From Bradyrhizobium symbiodeficiens (GTDB lineage Bacteria; Pseudomonadota; Alphaproteobacteria; Rhizobiales; Xanthobacteraceae): DNA of 64,000 bases. Of the stretch, positions 24,821 through 34,303 are shown one piece after another. Where the stretch lies: NCBI RefSeq assembly GCF_002266465.3, contig NZ_CP029427.2, positions 5,024,501 through 5,088,500 on the forward strand, written 5' to 3'. Position 1 is the first letter of the stretch. Every line of letters begins with the position of its first letter. The notes under the pieces are model-generated. The model had not been told where the DNA came from, made no database searches, and saw nothing but the letters and a program-made list of their open reading frames with translations. Position numbers and translations under genes: made by a program.

Positions 24821-26734
24821 TCAGGCCGCGGTCGACCCGAATTCGGGCACCGCATCCTTCAGGATGGTCCTGATGGTGGCGCGATCGTCGCGCGCGATCG
24901 CCTGCTCCAGCGCCACGATCCATTTGCGCAGCGTCTGCATCGGCGGCTCGTTCGGCTGCGCGGCCATGATGCCGGCGACGCCGATCTCGCGGGTCGGCTC
25001 CTCGGTGGCGAACAGGATCTCGTGCAGGCGCTCGCCCGGCCGCATGCCGGTGAACACGATCTCGATGTCGTAGCCGGGCTGCAGTCCGGAAAGGCGGATC
25101 ATGCGCTCGGCGAGATCGACGATCTTCACCGGCTGGCCCATGTTGAGCACGTAGACCGAGACGTCGGGACGGTGCGTTCCGAGCGCATGCGTGGCCGCGG
25201 TGATGACGAGATCGCAGGCTTCGCGGATGGTCATGAAGTAGCGGACCATGTCGGGATGCGTCACCGTCACCGGGCCGCCGGCCTCGATCTGGGCCTTGAA
25301 TTTCGGAACCACCGAGCCGTTCGAGGCCAGCACGTTGCCGAACCGGACCGAGATCAGCCGCATCGGAGACCTGGCGCCGCCGCTATCTGCCGCAAGGTCG
25401 TGATCCAGCGCCTGGCAGTACATCTCCGCGAAGCGCTTGGTCAGGCCGAGCATCGACACCGGCTCGATCGCCTTGTCGGTCGAAATCATCACCATGGCTT
25501 CGGCGCCGGCGGCAACGGCGGCATCCGCGACGTTGATCGAGCCGAAAATGTTGGTCTTGACGCCCTCGCTCCAGTCACGCTCGAGGATCGGCACGTGCTT
25601 GAGCGCAGCGGCGTGGAACACGATGTCCGGCTTGAACCCGGCCATCAGGCGCATGATGCGCTCACGGTCGCGGATGTCGGCGATTCGCCCCTCGACCTCG
25701 GCGGCGGCGCCTCGCGCGGCAAGCGCCTCCGTGATGGCATAGAGCGCGGGCTCGGAGTTTTCCACGATCAGGAGCCGCGCGGCGCCGAAGGCGACGACGC
25801 GCTCGCAGATCTCCGACCCGATCGAGCCGCCGCCGCCGGTGACGATCACCGCCTTGCCGTTGATCAGCGCTTCCAGGCGCGCATAGTCGATCGTCTCGCT
25901 CGGCCGCAGCAGGAGGTCCTCGACCGCGACGGCGGTGAGCCGCGGCGCATCGCCACTCTCGAGCGAGGGCATCCGGTTGACGATCACACCCAGCTTGCGC
26001 GCCCGCATCAGGATCGATTCCGGACGCGCTTCCGGCTCGAATGCCGACGGCGTCATGACGAGGCGCGCGATCGGCTTGTTGCGCTTGGCGAAGTCGGCGA
26101 CGACGTCCTCGACGTCGTCGAAGCCGCCGAGCACCGGCACGTTGCGGATGAACTGACCTCGATCCGAGATCGACGGCGACAGCACGCCGACCGGCCAGAT
26201 GCGCTTGATCGCGCCGCTCTCGATGCCGCGCAGGAGCACCTCCGCATCCGCGGCGCGACCGATCAGCAGCGTCGGCGCGGCCTCCTCGCCCCTGGCGTGA
26301 CGCCGCACCCGCGTGTAGCGGAAGTAGCGGTAGGTCATGCGCAACGCGCTGAGGAAGGAGATCTCGAGGAACCAATAGAGGACGATCGTCACCTTGCCGA
26401 GGAAGAAGGCGCCGCGGACGTTGGGGGCGACGAAGATGTAGTCGAGTATGAGCAGGGCGACCGTCAGCACGGTCGCGACGCGGATGATGTTCAGCGCGTC
26501 AGGCAGCGAGATGAAGCGCCATTTCGTCGTGGTCAGGTTGAAGATGAAGAACACGACCACGCTGAAGGCGAGGAAGTAGGGCAGGATCTGGAACAGCAGC
26601 GGCAGCCGGTCGTAGAAGCCGTCGCCACCCTCGAATCGCAGATAGAAGGCGGCAAAAAGCGCCGCCGCGGTCGCCAGCAGGTCGTGGAGCGCGATCAGGA
26701 AATTGCGCAAGGTGAGATGCGAAAGACGCGTCAT
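24821..26734 (-). CDS. Membrane-anchored UDP-GlcNAc 4,6-dehydratase family protein (WbpM/CapD-like)
   Basis: From the ATG at 26734 (637 residues) the protein has about four N-terminal membrane helices (to residue 125), a linker domain, and a C-terminal SDR dehydratase with TGGGGSIGSE (about 299-308) and STDKA (418-422). The family uses Asp/Lys of TDKA in catalysis, with Met often replacing the usual Tyr; here the aligned position is Leu429 (LGLTK, Lys433), with Met just before it. WbpM makes UDP-4-keto-6-deoxy-GlcNAc, the precursor of QuiNAc/FucNAc. An upstream ATG at 26788 would add 18 residues. It is probably co-transcribed with the ligase upstream and the GT4 downstream. Confidence 0.9.
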   Translation of the reverse strand: MTRLSHLTLRNFLIALHDLLATAAALFAAFYLRFEGGDGFYDRLPLLFQILPYFLAFSVVVFFIFNLTTTKWRFISLPDALNIIRVATVLTVALLILDYIFVAPNVRGAFFLGKVTIVLYWFLEISFLSALRMTYRYFRYTRVRRHARGEEAAPTLLIGRAADAEVLLRGIESGAIKRIWPVGVLSPSISDRGQFIRNVPVLGGFDDVEDVVADFAKRNKPIARLVMTPSAFEPEARPESILMRARKLGVIVNRMPSLESGDAPRLTAVAVEDLLLRPSETIDYARLEALINGKAVIVTGGGGSIGSEICERVVAFGAARLLIVENSEPALYAITEALAARGAAAEVEGRIADIRDRERIMRLMAGFKPDIVFHAAALKHVPILERDWSEGVKTNIFGSINVADAAVAAGAEAMVMISTDKAIEPVSMLGLTKRFAEMYCQALDHDLAADSGGARSPMRLISVRFGNVLASNGSVVPKFKAQIEAGGPVTVTHPDMVRYFMTIREACDLVITAATHALGTHRPDVSVYVLNMGQPVKIVDLAERMIRLSGLQPGYDIEIVFTGMRPGERLHEILFATEEPTREIGVAGIMAAQPNEPPMQTLRKWIVALEQAIARDDRATIRTILKDAVPEFGSTAA

Positions 26735-26818
26735 CCGCCGACCGATGAAAACCCAGTTAGGTGCAACCTGACCGCGCTGATAGCCCATCTGGACAGGACT
26801 TGCCAGCCGCGCGGCCGC

Positions 26819-28105
26819 TCAGGAACCGGCTTCCCCCATCTTCGCCTGGGGCTGTTGTGCCCGGAGCACCATGCCGCCGGCAACGCCGACCCCGATGACG
26901 TACATCCAGCCCTCGTGGAAGTCGAACAGATGGGAGTTGAACAGCGAGGTGAAGACGTTCTGCACCACCACCAGGAGCCCGATCCAGTTCGCGAGCCCGT
27001 CGCCGCGAAACAACCGCAGGTGCAGGATCCAGATCGCGTAGAGAACGGCGATGCCGATCAAGCCCCATTGCACGGCAACGTTGAGCGTCTGGTTATGCGG
27101 GTTGCCGATCACCTCGGCGGAGGCCTGGTACAGACCGCCGGGCGTCGCGACCCGTTCGAACAATCCGCGCGTCGAGCCGGTGCCGTGTCCCTTGATCGGC
27201 GCCTCCGCGAAGAAGCCGAGCGACTTCCGCCAGAATTCGAGCCGCAGGCCGAGCGAGGTCGGCTCGCCCTTTTCGACATAGCGCGTGTAGTCGTCGGAAA
27301 ACCTCTCGGCCGTATGGCGCAAATACGGCGAGGCCTGCCAGGCGAGGACGGCAACGGCGAGCAAACCTGCGGAGATGAGTGCGATGCTGCGCCCTTTGAG
27401 ATGCAGCAGCGCGAACACGCCGAACATGATCGGGATGGTGACGAGCGCGGTACGTGACACCACCACGAAGGTCATGTTGACGAAGAATCCCAGTGCCAGT
27501 GCCGTCAGCAGCCCGGCGAGCCAGTATCGCTTCTCACGCAGCAGCATCACGATCGGATAGGCGAGCGCGACCGCGCACAGCGCGAATTCCTGGCTCTGGT
27601 CGATGTAATTCTTGACGAAGATGCCGCGCTCGGCCGGATCGGTCTTAAGCGCGAGGTTCGGATAGAAGGCGACCAGCCAGGACATCACCGACAACAGGGC
27701 GCAGGACACCAGGAAGGCGACGAATATCCAGCGGCCGCGCGGCGAACGCTCGAAATGATAGAGCAGCACCGGCAGCACCAGCAGCTTCATGGTCGGATTG
27801 ACCGCATGGAGGCGCGCGCCCCAGGCCGCGTCCGACCACAGCGTCCCCACCAGCGCGAGGAGCACCAGCGCAATCGGAGCAAGACAGATCGGACGCTTCA
27901 GGGATTGCAGGAACGTGCGGACGTCGAGGAACGGCACCATGCAGAGCAGCATCAGCACGTTGAAGATGCCCGCCAGCGAGGTCGACCAGGGCAGCGAGGC
28001 CGCGGTCAGGATCGCAAATATATCGACGGTCTCGCGCCAGGCCGCCGGGCTGCGCAGGCGGCGAAGCATCATCTCGCCGGTCGTCTCGCGTGCCAGTGCC
28101 GTCAC
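26819..28105 (-). CDS. O-antigen ligase/polymerase family membrane protein
   Basis: The 428-residue, multi-spanning protein shows the Wzy_C/WaaL-type periplasmic region: FFAEAPIKGHGTGSTR followed by GNPHNQTLNVAVQWGLIG, where the His of PHNQ and the preceding Arg/His residues are key in WaaL. WaaL joins finished O-chains to lipid A-core in the periplasm; Wzy polymerises repeats. The two cannot be told apart by eye, but the position next to heptose genes favours ligase. The start is a GTG at 28105 with GGGGAGGGGG upstream; it overlaps the hldE stop by 4 bp (GTGA), so translation is coupled. Confidence 0.87.
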   Translation of the reverse strand: MTALARETTGEMMLRRLRSPAAWRETVDIFAILTAASLPWSTSLAGIFNVLMLLCMVPFLDVRTFLQSLKRPICLAPIALVLLALVGTLWSDAAWGARLHAVNPTMKLLVLPVLLYHFERSPRGRWIFVAFLVSCALLSVMSWLVAFYPNLALKTDPAERGIFVKNYIDQSQEFALCAVALAYPIVMLLREKRYWLAGLLTALALGFFVNMTFVVVSRTALVTIPIMFGVFALLHLKGRSIALISAGLLAVAVLAWQASPYLRHTAERFSDDYTRYVEKGEPTSLGLRLEFWRKSLGFFAEAPIKGHGTGSTRGLFERVATPGGLYQASAEVIGNPHNQTLNVAVQWGLIGIAVLYAIWILHLRLFRGDGLANWIGLLVVVQNVFTSLFNSHLFDFHEGWMYVIGVGVAGGMVLRAQQPQAKMGEAGS

Positions 28106-29586
28106 TTGCCCCCTCCCCGGGCGCGATCGACCAGCGCCGTCGTGCTGAAGCCCTGGAGGATGTCGACGAGCACGACCGTTCCACCCGCTTGCTCGACGAC
28201 CTCGTGGCCGACCACCTGCTCCCGGGTGTAATCGCCCCCCTTCACCAGCACCCCGGGCTTGATCCGCGTGATCAGGTCGATCGGCGTGTCCTCCTCGAAG
28301 ATGACGACGAGATCGACAGCCTCCAGCGCGGCGAGCACCTCGGCACGCGCGCGCTCGTCCTGGACCGGCCGCTCGGCGCCCTTGAGCCGCCGCACCGAAG
28401 CGTCGCTGTTGAGCCCGACGATCAAGCGGTCGCAAGCGGCGCGCGCCGCAGTCAGCACCTTGACGTGGCCGGGATGCAGGATGTCGAAGCAGCCATTAGT
28501 GAAGCCGACGCGCTGCCCTTGCTTTTGCCATTCGGCGAGCTGCGCATCGAGGGCGGCCGGCTCGAGCACGATCTTCTCTTCGGCCGCCAGCGTGGCATGC
28601 GGCAGGATCTTTCGGCGCAACTCGGCCGCACTCACGCTTGCGGTGCCCTGCTTGCCGACGGCAACGGCTGCAGCGGCATTGGCCATGCGCAACGCCGTAT
28701 CCCAATCCGCGCCTGTCGCAAGCGCGACCGCGAGCGCGGCGGCGACGGTGTCACCGGCGCCGGAGACGTCGCGCACCTTGACCGGGAAAGCCGGAACGTG
28801 AACCGCTGCGCCATTGCGCGGCACCAGCGTCATGCCGTGCTCGCCTTGCGTAACCAGGATCGCCTCGCAATCGGCGAGCCGCATCACGTCCTCGCTGGCA
28901 TCGACGATGCTCTGTGGCGTGTCGGCGCGGCTGCGCGTTGCTTCCGAGAATTCCTTGCGGTTGGGCGTGAGCAGCGTGGCGCCGCGATAGATCGCCCAGT
29001 TCAGGCTCTTGGGATCCACGATCACGGGCTTGCCGAGCTTACGCGCGGCGTCGATCGTGTGGCGGATGACGCGCGCCGTCAGCACGCCCTTGGCGTAGTC
29101 CGAGAGCAGCACGATGTCGGCGCGCGCGATCTGCGGCAGGATCGCCTCGATCAGCTTCGTCTCGATGTCATCGGACGCAGGCGCCGCCTGCTCCCAATCC
29201 GCGCGCAGCATATGCGTGGAAAAATGTTCGGAGACGAAGCGGACTTTTCGCGTGGTGGGCCGCGTGGGGTCGCGCACCAGCACGTTCTCGACGCCGGTAA
29301 GCTCATCCAGCGCCGCCTTGAGCCGTGCACCGGCATCGTCCTCGCCGACGAGGCCGACGAAGATACAGCGTGCGCCCAGCGAGGCGACGTTGCGCGCGAC
29401 ATTGCCGGCGCCGCCGATATGGATCTCGCTGCGCTGGGCTGTGATGACGGGCGTCGGCGCTTCCGGCGAGATCCGCGAGACCTCGCCGTACACGAACTCG
29501 TCCAGCATGATGTCGCCGATGCACAGCACCGTGCGGCCTGAGATGGCCTTCGCGAGGGCGTCGAAATCGAGAATGGGCGTCGGCAT
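28102..29586 (-). CDS. hldE: Bifunctional heptose-7-phosphate kinase / heptose-1-phosphate adenylyltransferase
   Basis: HldE carries out two steps toward ADP-heptose. The 494-residue fusion has an N-terminal PfkB-type kinase (about 1-330; GGAGNVARNVA, and the anion hole DVSGAGDTV) and a C-terminal nucleotidyltransferase with GCFDILHPGHVKVL (HxGH). The full length rules out a split kinase or transferase. It begins 12 bp after hldD and overlaps the ligase gene downstream. gmhA and gmhB, needed for the first and third steps, are not in the window. Confidence 0.96.
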   Translation of the reverse strand: MPTPILDFDALAKAISGRTVLCIGDIMLDEFVYGEVSRISPEAPTPVITAQRSEIHIGGAGNVARNVASLGARCIFVGLVGEDDAGARLKAALDELTGVENVLVRDPTRPTTRKVRFVSEHFSTHMLRADWEQAAPASDDIETKLIEAILPQIARADIVLLSDYAKGVLTARVIRHTIDAARKLGKPVIVDPKSLNWAIYRGATLLTPNRKEFSEATRSRADTPQSIVDASEDVMRLADCEAILVTQGEHGMTLVPRNGAAVHVPAFPVKVRDVSGAGDTVAAALAVALATGADWDTALRMANAAAAVAVGKQGTASVSAAELRRKILPHATLAAEEKIVLEPAALDAQLAEWQKQGQRVGFTNGCFDILHPGHVKVLTAARAACDRLIVGLNSDASVRRLKGAERPVQDERARAEVLAALEAVDLVVIFEEDTPIDLITRIKPGVLVKGGDYTREQVVGHEVVEQAGGTVVLVDILQGFSTTALVDRARGGGK

Positions 29587-29598
29587 GGTGAAATGGCC

Positions 29599-30579
29599 TC
29601 AGCGGAAGCGGTCGGGCCGGTCGAGGTAATCCCCGACATAGGCCTTCACCGCATCCTCGAGCGTCGTGAAGCCGCCGTTATAGCCGGCGCGGTGGAGGCG
29701 ATCGACCTCGCTCTGGGTGAAGTACTGGTAGGCCCCGCGGATCTGCTCGGGCATGTCGATATATTCGATGTTTGGCCTGGTGCCGAGCGCCGCATAGGCC
29801 GCCAACATCAGATCCCTGAAGCTGCGCGCCTTGCCGGTTCCGACGTTGAAGAGTCCGGACACCGATGGTGTCGCAAGCAGCCACATCACGACGCGCACGA
29901 CGTCGTCGACATAGATGAAATCGCGGCGCTGATCGCCGTCGGCGATGCCCTCACGGTGCGACTTGAACAATTGCACGACGCGGCCTGCCTTGACGTCGTC
30001 GAAGCGCCGCGCCAGCACGCTCATCATCGAGCCCTTGTGATATTCGTTGGGGCCGAACACGTTGAAGAATTTCAGGCCAGCCCATTGCGGCGGGAGCTTC
30101 TCGCCACGCGCGGCACGTTCGGCGACCGCGAGATCGAACATGTGCTTGCTCCAGCCGTAGAGATTCATCGGCCGCAGTTTCTTCAGTGCCGGCAGCGAGC
30201 CGTCGTCGTCAAAACCCGCCTCGCCGTCGCCATAGGTCGCCGCCGAGGAAGCATAGATGAAGGGCACCGCGCTCGCCGCGCACCAATCGAGAAGGCGCAT
30301 CGACAGGCGGAAATTGGTCTCGAACACGAGGTCGCCGTCGGTCGCAGTGGTCGCGGAAATCGCTCCGAGATGGATCACGGCGTCCAGCTTGCGGCCCTTC
30401 AGCCAGTCCATCAGCTCGGCCGGCGGGACGATATCCACAAGCTGGCGCTTGGCGAGGTTCCGCCACTTCCCCTCGTTACCGAGGAAATCGCAGACCACGA
30501 CGTCACTGCGGCCGGCGTCATTGAGCGCGGCCACGGCATTCGACCCGATAAAACCGGCCCCGCCGGTCACCAGCAACAT
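29599..30579 (-). CDS. hldD: ADP-L-glycero-D-manno-heptose 6-epimerase
   Basis: HldD inverts C6 of ADP-heptose before transfer to the LPS inner core. The 326-residue SDR has VTGGAGFIGSN (4-14), the family-specific NFLG-like DFLGNEGKWRNL, Y141/K145 in YGWSK and KFFNVFGPNEYHKG. AGGGA 7 bp before the ATG at 30579 fixes the start. It opens the run of six minus-strand genes ending at 22654 and is divergent from waaF, with about 160 bp between the two starts for both promoters. Confidence 0.96.
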   Translation of the reverse strand: MLLVTGGAGFIGSNAVAALNDAGRSDVVVCDFLGNEGKWRNLAKRQLVDIVPPAELMDWLKGRKLDAVIHLGAISATTATDGDLVFETNFRLSMRLLDWCAASAVPFIYASSAATYGDGEAGFDDDGSLPALKKLRPMNLYGWSKHMFDLAVAERAARGEKLPPQWAGLKFFNVFGPNEYHKGSMMSVLARRFDDVKAGRVVQLFKSHREGIADGDQRRDFIYVDDVVRVVMWLLATPSVSGLFNVGTGKARSFRDLMLAAYAALGTRPNIEYIDMPEQIRGAYQYFTQSEVDRLHRAGYNGGFTTLEDAVKAYVGDYLDRPDRFR

Positions 30580-30738
30580 TCAGAAATCCCTGCCCGATCT
30601 TTGCGGCCCGGTCCTGCCGTAGCGCATGAGCCGCCAAAGTGTAAGCGGTTTTGGGATTGAACGGTCTGCCGGCTTTACCTGCCGGCCCGGAGCGGCTACC
30701 GAACCGCCATAATCGGATCGCATCGGCCCTATCAACAA

Positions 30739-31839
30739 ATGAATAAAGATTCGGAATTTAGTGGAGATGCCGATCGGGACGACACACGCCCGATCCTGAT
30801 CATTCCCTACATGTGGATCGGTGATTTCGTGCGGAATCACACCGTGGTCCGCGTCCTGAAGGAGCGCTGGCCCAACCGGCCGGTCGATCTGCTCACCACA
30901 TCCCTGTGCGCCCCGCTGGTCGATTACATGCCCGGCGTGCGCGCGGGGATCGTGTGGGACCTGCCCCGCGGCCGCCTCGCCATCGCCCGCCAGTTCGCCT
31001 TGGGGAAACTGCTGCGCGAACGGAACTACGGCACCGCCTTGGTGCTGCCGCGGACCTGGAAGGCGGCCATTGCGCCGGCGCTGGCCGGTATCCCTGAACG
31101 GGTCGGCTTCGTCGGCGAATTCCGGTTCGGCCTGCTCAACCGCTGGCGCTGGGGCGAGAAGAAGCTGCCCCGCTTCATCGACAAGAATGCCGCCCTCGCC
31201 CAGCCTGATGGCGCGCCCCTGCCTCCGGAATGGCCGGTGCCGCAATTGCGGGTCCCGGTCGAGGACATCGTCCGTTGGCGGCAGGCCAACGGCCTCAGCG
31301 CCGGCGCCGCGGTGGCGCTGGCGCCCGGCTCGGTCGGCGTCTCAAAGCGCTGGACCTACTATCCGGAGGCCGCTCGGCTGCTGGTCGAGCGCGGCCTCGA
31401 GGTCTGGGTGGTCGGCGGCCCCGCGGAAAAGGGGCTGGCCCAGGAGATCGTCGCGGCGGGCGGCTCCGGGACCGCTGGCGGCCCGGGGACCGCTGGCAGC
31501 CCGGGGGTCCGCGACCTCACCGGCAACGATTTGCGCAACGGCGTGCTGGCCATGGCCGCCGCCGGTGTCGCCATCTCCAACGATTCCGGCCTGATGCACA
31601 TTGCAGCTGCGCTGGGCACGCCCACCATGGGCATCTTCGGCCCGACCAGCCCCTATCTCTGGGCCCCGCTCAACGGCCTCGCCGCCACCGTGGTGCAGGA
31701 CAAGGAAAAGCTGTCCTGCCAGCCCTGCCAGAGCACGATCTGCAAGATGAACGACCACCGCTGCATGCGGAATATCGCGGCGAGCGAGGTGGTGGGGATC
31801 GCGCAGCGGGTGTTGGAGACATCGCGCGCGGCGACATGA
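30739..31839 (+). CDS. waaF: ADP-heptose:LPS heptosyltransferase (WaaF-like, GT9)
   Basis: This GT9 enzyme adds heptose to the LPS inner core at the cytoplasmic face. The 366-residue protein has the N-terminal acceptor half (IIPYMWIGDFVRNH) and the donor-binding APGSVGVSKRW and NDSGLMHIAAALGTPTMGIF with the conserved Asp/His of the ADP site. WaaF versus WaaC cannot be fully separated by eye; the SCQPC...CMRNI tail fits WaaF. Residues 241-256 are a Gly/Pro/Ala/Thr stretch encoded by two tandem 18-bp units (31468-31503), an unusual expansion in a surface loop. It is divergent from hldD. Confidence 0.92.
   Translation: MNKDSEFSGDADRDDTRPILIIPYMWIGDFVRNHTVVRVLKERWPNRPVDLLTTSLCAPLVDYMPGVRAGIVWDLPRGRLAIARQFALGKLLRERNYGTALVLPRTWKAAIAPALAGIPERVGFVGEFRFGLLNRWRWGEKKLPRFIDKNAALAQPDGAPLPPEWPVPQLRVPVEDIVRWRQANGLSAGAAVALAPGSVGVSKRWTYYPEAARLLVERGLEVWVVGGPAEKGLAQEIVAAGGSGTAGGPGTAGSPGVRDLTGNDLRNGVLAMAAAGVAISNDSGLMHIAAALGTPTMGIFGPTSPYLWAPLNGLAATVVQDKEKLSCQPCQSTICKMNDHRCMRNIAASEVVGIAQRVLETSRAAT
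31468..31503 (+). repeat. Tandem 18-bp duplication inside waaF
   Basis: Two head-to-tail 18-bp units (GGGACCGCTGGCGGCCCG and a copy with one change) keep the reading frame and encode Gly/Thr/Ala/Gly/Pro repeats. It looks like a recent slippage event; unit number may vary between strains. Confidence 0.85.
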
Positions 31840-32008
31840 GATGCTGGTCTCTTGAGACTATCGATTTCCGCCGGTGTTTTCCAAACGTATCGACGGGCGC
31901 CAAGATTCGAGCCGCCGCGCCGGCATCCAAGCCGTTGATTTCACTACGACCATCTACTGTGCATGGGGTTGTTTTCGCTAAATTTGCGTAGGTCCGCGGC
32001 GCCAACCC

Positions 32009-33046
32009 TCACAGCAGCGGCCGATAGACCTCGCCGATCCGCGCCGCTTCCGCATCGAGGCTGAATTTTTCGAGCACCCGGGCCCGGCCCCGCTCGCCCA
32101 TCGCCGTCGCGGCGTCGACATCGCGCATCAGGGGCTCCAGCGCTGCTACAAGCGCATCCGCATCACCCGAGGGGATCAGCACGCCGCTCACGCCATCCTC
32201 GACCACCAGCTCGGCCGCGCCGGCGCGTGCGGCGACGAGCGCGCTGCCGGCCGCCATCGCCTCGATCAGCGTCAGGCCAAAACCTTCGTTGCGCGAGGTG
32301 AAGGCGTAGATCGTCAGTCGCTGATACCAGCGCTGCACCGCTTCGATCGGCAGCTCGCCGGTGATGACGATGCGCGATTGCAGGCCGGCTGCTTCGATCC
32401 GCTTTTTCAGGTCATTGGCAAAGGAGGTCTGCTCGGCCGTGACCTGACCAACGATCACGGCGGTGAAATCGGGATAGCGCGGCAGCAGCCGGCACATCGC
32501 ATCGACGAACACATCGGTGCCCTTCTGCGCGCGCACGCGGCCGAAGCAGCCGATGGCGTAGCGGCCCGGCAACGCGGCTTCCGCGAAGGCCGCGGCGCGA
32601 TCGTGCGGGGGCGCATAGACATCGGTGTCGACGCCGTGTGGGATGACCGTCGCCTTCACCTTCAGGAACGAGGCCGAGATGTCCGACGTCGCGATGATCG
32701 CGTCCATGCGCCGGATCAGCCAGCGCGTGATCCAGCTGTGATGCCGCTGCGCCGCCGAGGTGAACACGAGCTTCAACCGCCAGCCGAGCGCACGCAGCAC
32801 GACGCCCGCGATCATCTCGTTGTTGCGCCGCGCGTGCCAGATCAATGGCGCCTTGCGGCGCCACAGCTTCAGAAAATCGGCAACACTCAGGCGCGCGATC
32901 CCGGCCGGCGCGTGCGAGCCGAACCAGGCGGCGCGGTACAGTTTCGCCAGCCGCAGCGCCACCATCCGGTTGGTCGCGGTGACCCCGGAATAGCGCCTGT
33001 GCAGATTTGGCACGATCACTTCGAGATCGCCCAGGGGATTCGCCAC
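32009..33046 (-). CDS. GT4 glycosyltransferase, LPS core mannosyltransferase type (LpcC-like)
   Basis: The 345-residue protein has the N-terminal VPNLHRRYSGVTATNR, which I associate with LpcC of Rhizobium, the enzyme adding mannose to Kdo in the LPS core. The GT4 donor half has GCFGRVRAQKGTDVFVDAM and the EX7E block EGFGLTLIEAMAAG. It faces galE across a 125-bp divergent region. The LpcC assignment rests on remembered N-terminal similarity and LPS context; other core transferases are possible. The manC product GDP-mannose would be the donor. Confidence 0.82.
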   Translation of the reverse strand: MANPLGDLEVIVPNLHRRYSGVTATNRMVALRLAKLYRAAWFGSHAPAGIARLSVADFLKLWRRKAPLIWHARRNNEMIAGVVLRALGWRLKLVFTSAAQRHHSWITRWLIRRMDAIIATSDISASFLKVKATVIPHGVDTDVYAPPHDRAAAFAEAALPGRYAIGCFGRVRAQKGTDVFVDAMCRLLPRYPDFTAVIVGQVTAEQTSFANDLKKRIEAAGLQSRIVITGELPIEAVQRWYQRLTIYAFTSRNEGFGLTLIEAMAAGSALVAARAGAAELVVEDGVSGVLIPSGDADALVAALEPLMRDVDAATAMGERGRARVLEKFSLDAEAARIGEVYRPLL

Positions 33047-33171
33047 GTCACGCTCCGTTTCGGAAACCCCCTATACGCAACATTAAGCATAGTGACCAGT
33101 TCAGCCACGCCGAAACCCCTCTTCACCGCGCAAACGTTAACTTGGCGCGTTGATCGAAGACGGGTGAGATC

Positions 33172-34185
33172 ATGACTGTGCTAGTCACCGGCGGCGCCGG
33201 CTATATCGGAAGTCATACGGTCCTCGCGCTGGCGGAAGCCGGCGAGGACGTCGTCGTGATCGACGATCTCTCTACCGGTTTCTCCGCCTATCTGCCCGAG
33301 GGCGTGCCGCTGTTCATTGGCGATGCCGGCGACGAGAACCTGCTCGAAGGCGTGATCGCGCAGCACAACATCGAGAGCATCATCCATTTCGCCGGCTCCG
33401 TCGTCGTGCCGGATTCGATGCGCGATCCGCTCGGCTACTATCGCAACAATTTCACGACCGCGCGCAATCTGCTCAACGTCGCGGTCAAGCGCGGCATCAA
33501 CCGCTTCATCTTCTCGTCGACCGCCGCCGTCTACGGCAATCCGGACCAGGTGCCGGTCCCCGAACACGCGCCGACGCGGCCGCTGTCGCCCTACGGCTCG
33601 TCGAAGCTGATGACCGAGATCATGCTGCACGACGTCGCCGCCGCCTACGGCATGCAGTACGTCACCCTGCGCTATTTCAACGTCGCCGGCGCCGACCCGC
33701 AGGCCCGCATCGGCCTTGCCACCGCCGGCGCCACGCATCTGCTCAAGATCGCGGTGGAAGCTGCGACCGGCCAGCGCGCCAAGATCGACGTGTTCGGCAC
33801 CGACTATCCGACCCCCGACGGCAGTTGCATCCGCGACTTCATCCACGTCACGGACCTCTCGCAGGCGCATCGCTCGGCGCTGGCGTACCTGCGCAACGGC
33901 GGCGCCTCGACGACGCTTAATTGCGGCTACGGCCGCGGCTATTCGGTGCTGGAGACCATCGACGCCGTGCGGCGGGTGTCGGGCCGCAGCTTCGCCGTGC
34001 AATACGCCCCGCGCCGGCCCGGCGACATCATGACCATGGTCGCCGACACCAGCCGCATCCGCGGCCTGCTCGAGTGGAAGCCGCAATACGACGACCTCGA
34101 GACCATCGCCGCGCACGCCTTGGCGTGGGAGGACAAGTTGTTCCACGAGCGCCATGGCGAGCTCCGCCACGCCGCCTCGGCCTAG
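33172..34185 (+). CDS. galE: UDP-glucose 4-epimerase
   Basis: GalE interconverts UDP-Glc and UDP-Gal. The 337-residue SDR has VTGGAGYIGSHT (5-16), Y141/K145 in YGSSK and RYFNVAGADP, with the GalE block DVFGTDYPTPDGSCIRDFIH. A GGTGAG motif precedes the ATG at 33172. It supplies galactose for LPS or exopolysaccharide and is followed 118 bp later by the exporter gene on the same strand. Confidence 0.95.
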   Translation: MTVLVTGGAGYIGSHTVLALAEAGEDVVVIDDLSTGFSAYLPEGVPLFIGDAGDENLLEGVIAQHNIESIIHFAGSVVVPDSMRDPLGYYRNNFTTARNLLNVAVKRGINRFIFSSTAAVYGNPDQVPVPEHAPTRPLSPYGSSKLMTEIMLHDVAAAYGMQYVTLRYFNVAGADPQARIGLATAGATHLLKIAVEAATGQRAKIDVFGTDYPTPDGSCIRDFIHVTDLSQAHRSALAYLRNGGASTTLNCGYGRGYSVLETIDAVRRVSGRSFAVQYAPRRPGDIMTMVADTSRIRGLLEWKPQYDDLETIAAHALAWEDKLFHERHGELRHAASA

Positions 34186-34303
34186 ATTCCCTCTGAGCGC
34201 AAGCCCTTAATTGGGCTTGAAAAACTCCGCTTGAGCGGGCACAGAGGCCGTTCGATCCCTGACGCGCGGGCAGGCTTTGTCCCGTGCCGTCAATGGACTG
34301 CGG

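Noticed and set aside
25022..27457. An 811-codon plus-strand frame opposite the WbpM-like and ligase genes
   Set aside because: Same antisense composition and no recognisable motif.
34206..34230. Terminator after galE
   Set aside because: CAAGCCC-TTAATT-GGGCTTG forms a hairpin but is followed by A residues, not T, on the galE strand, so it is not a clear terminator.
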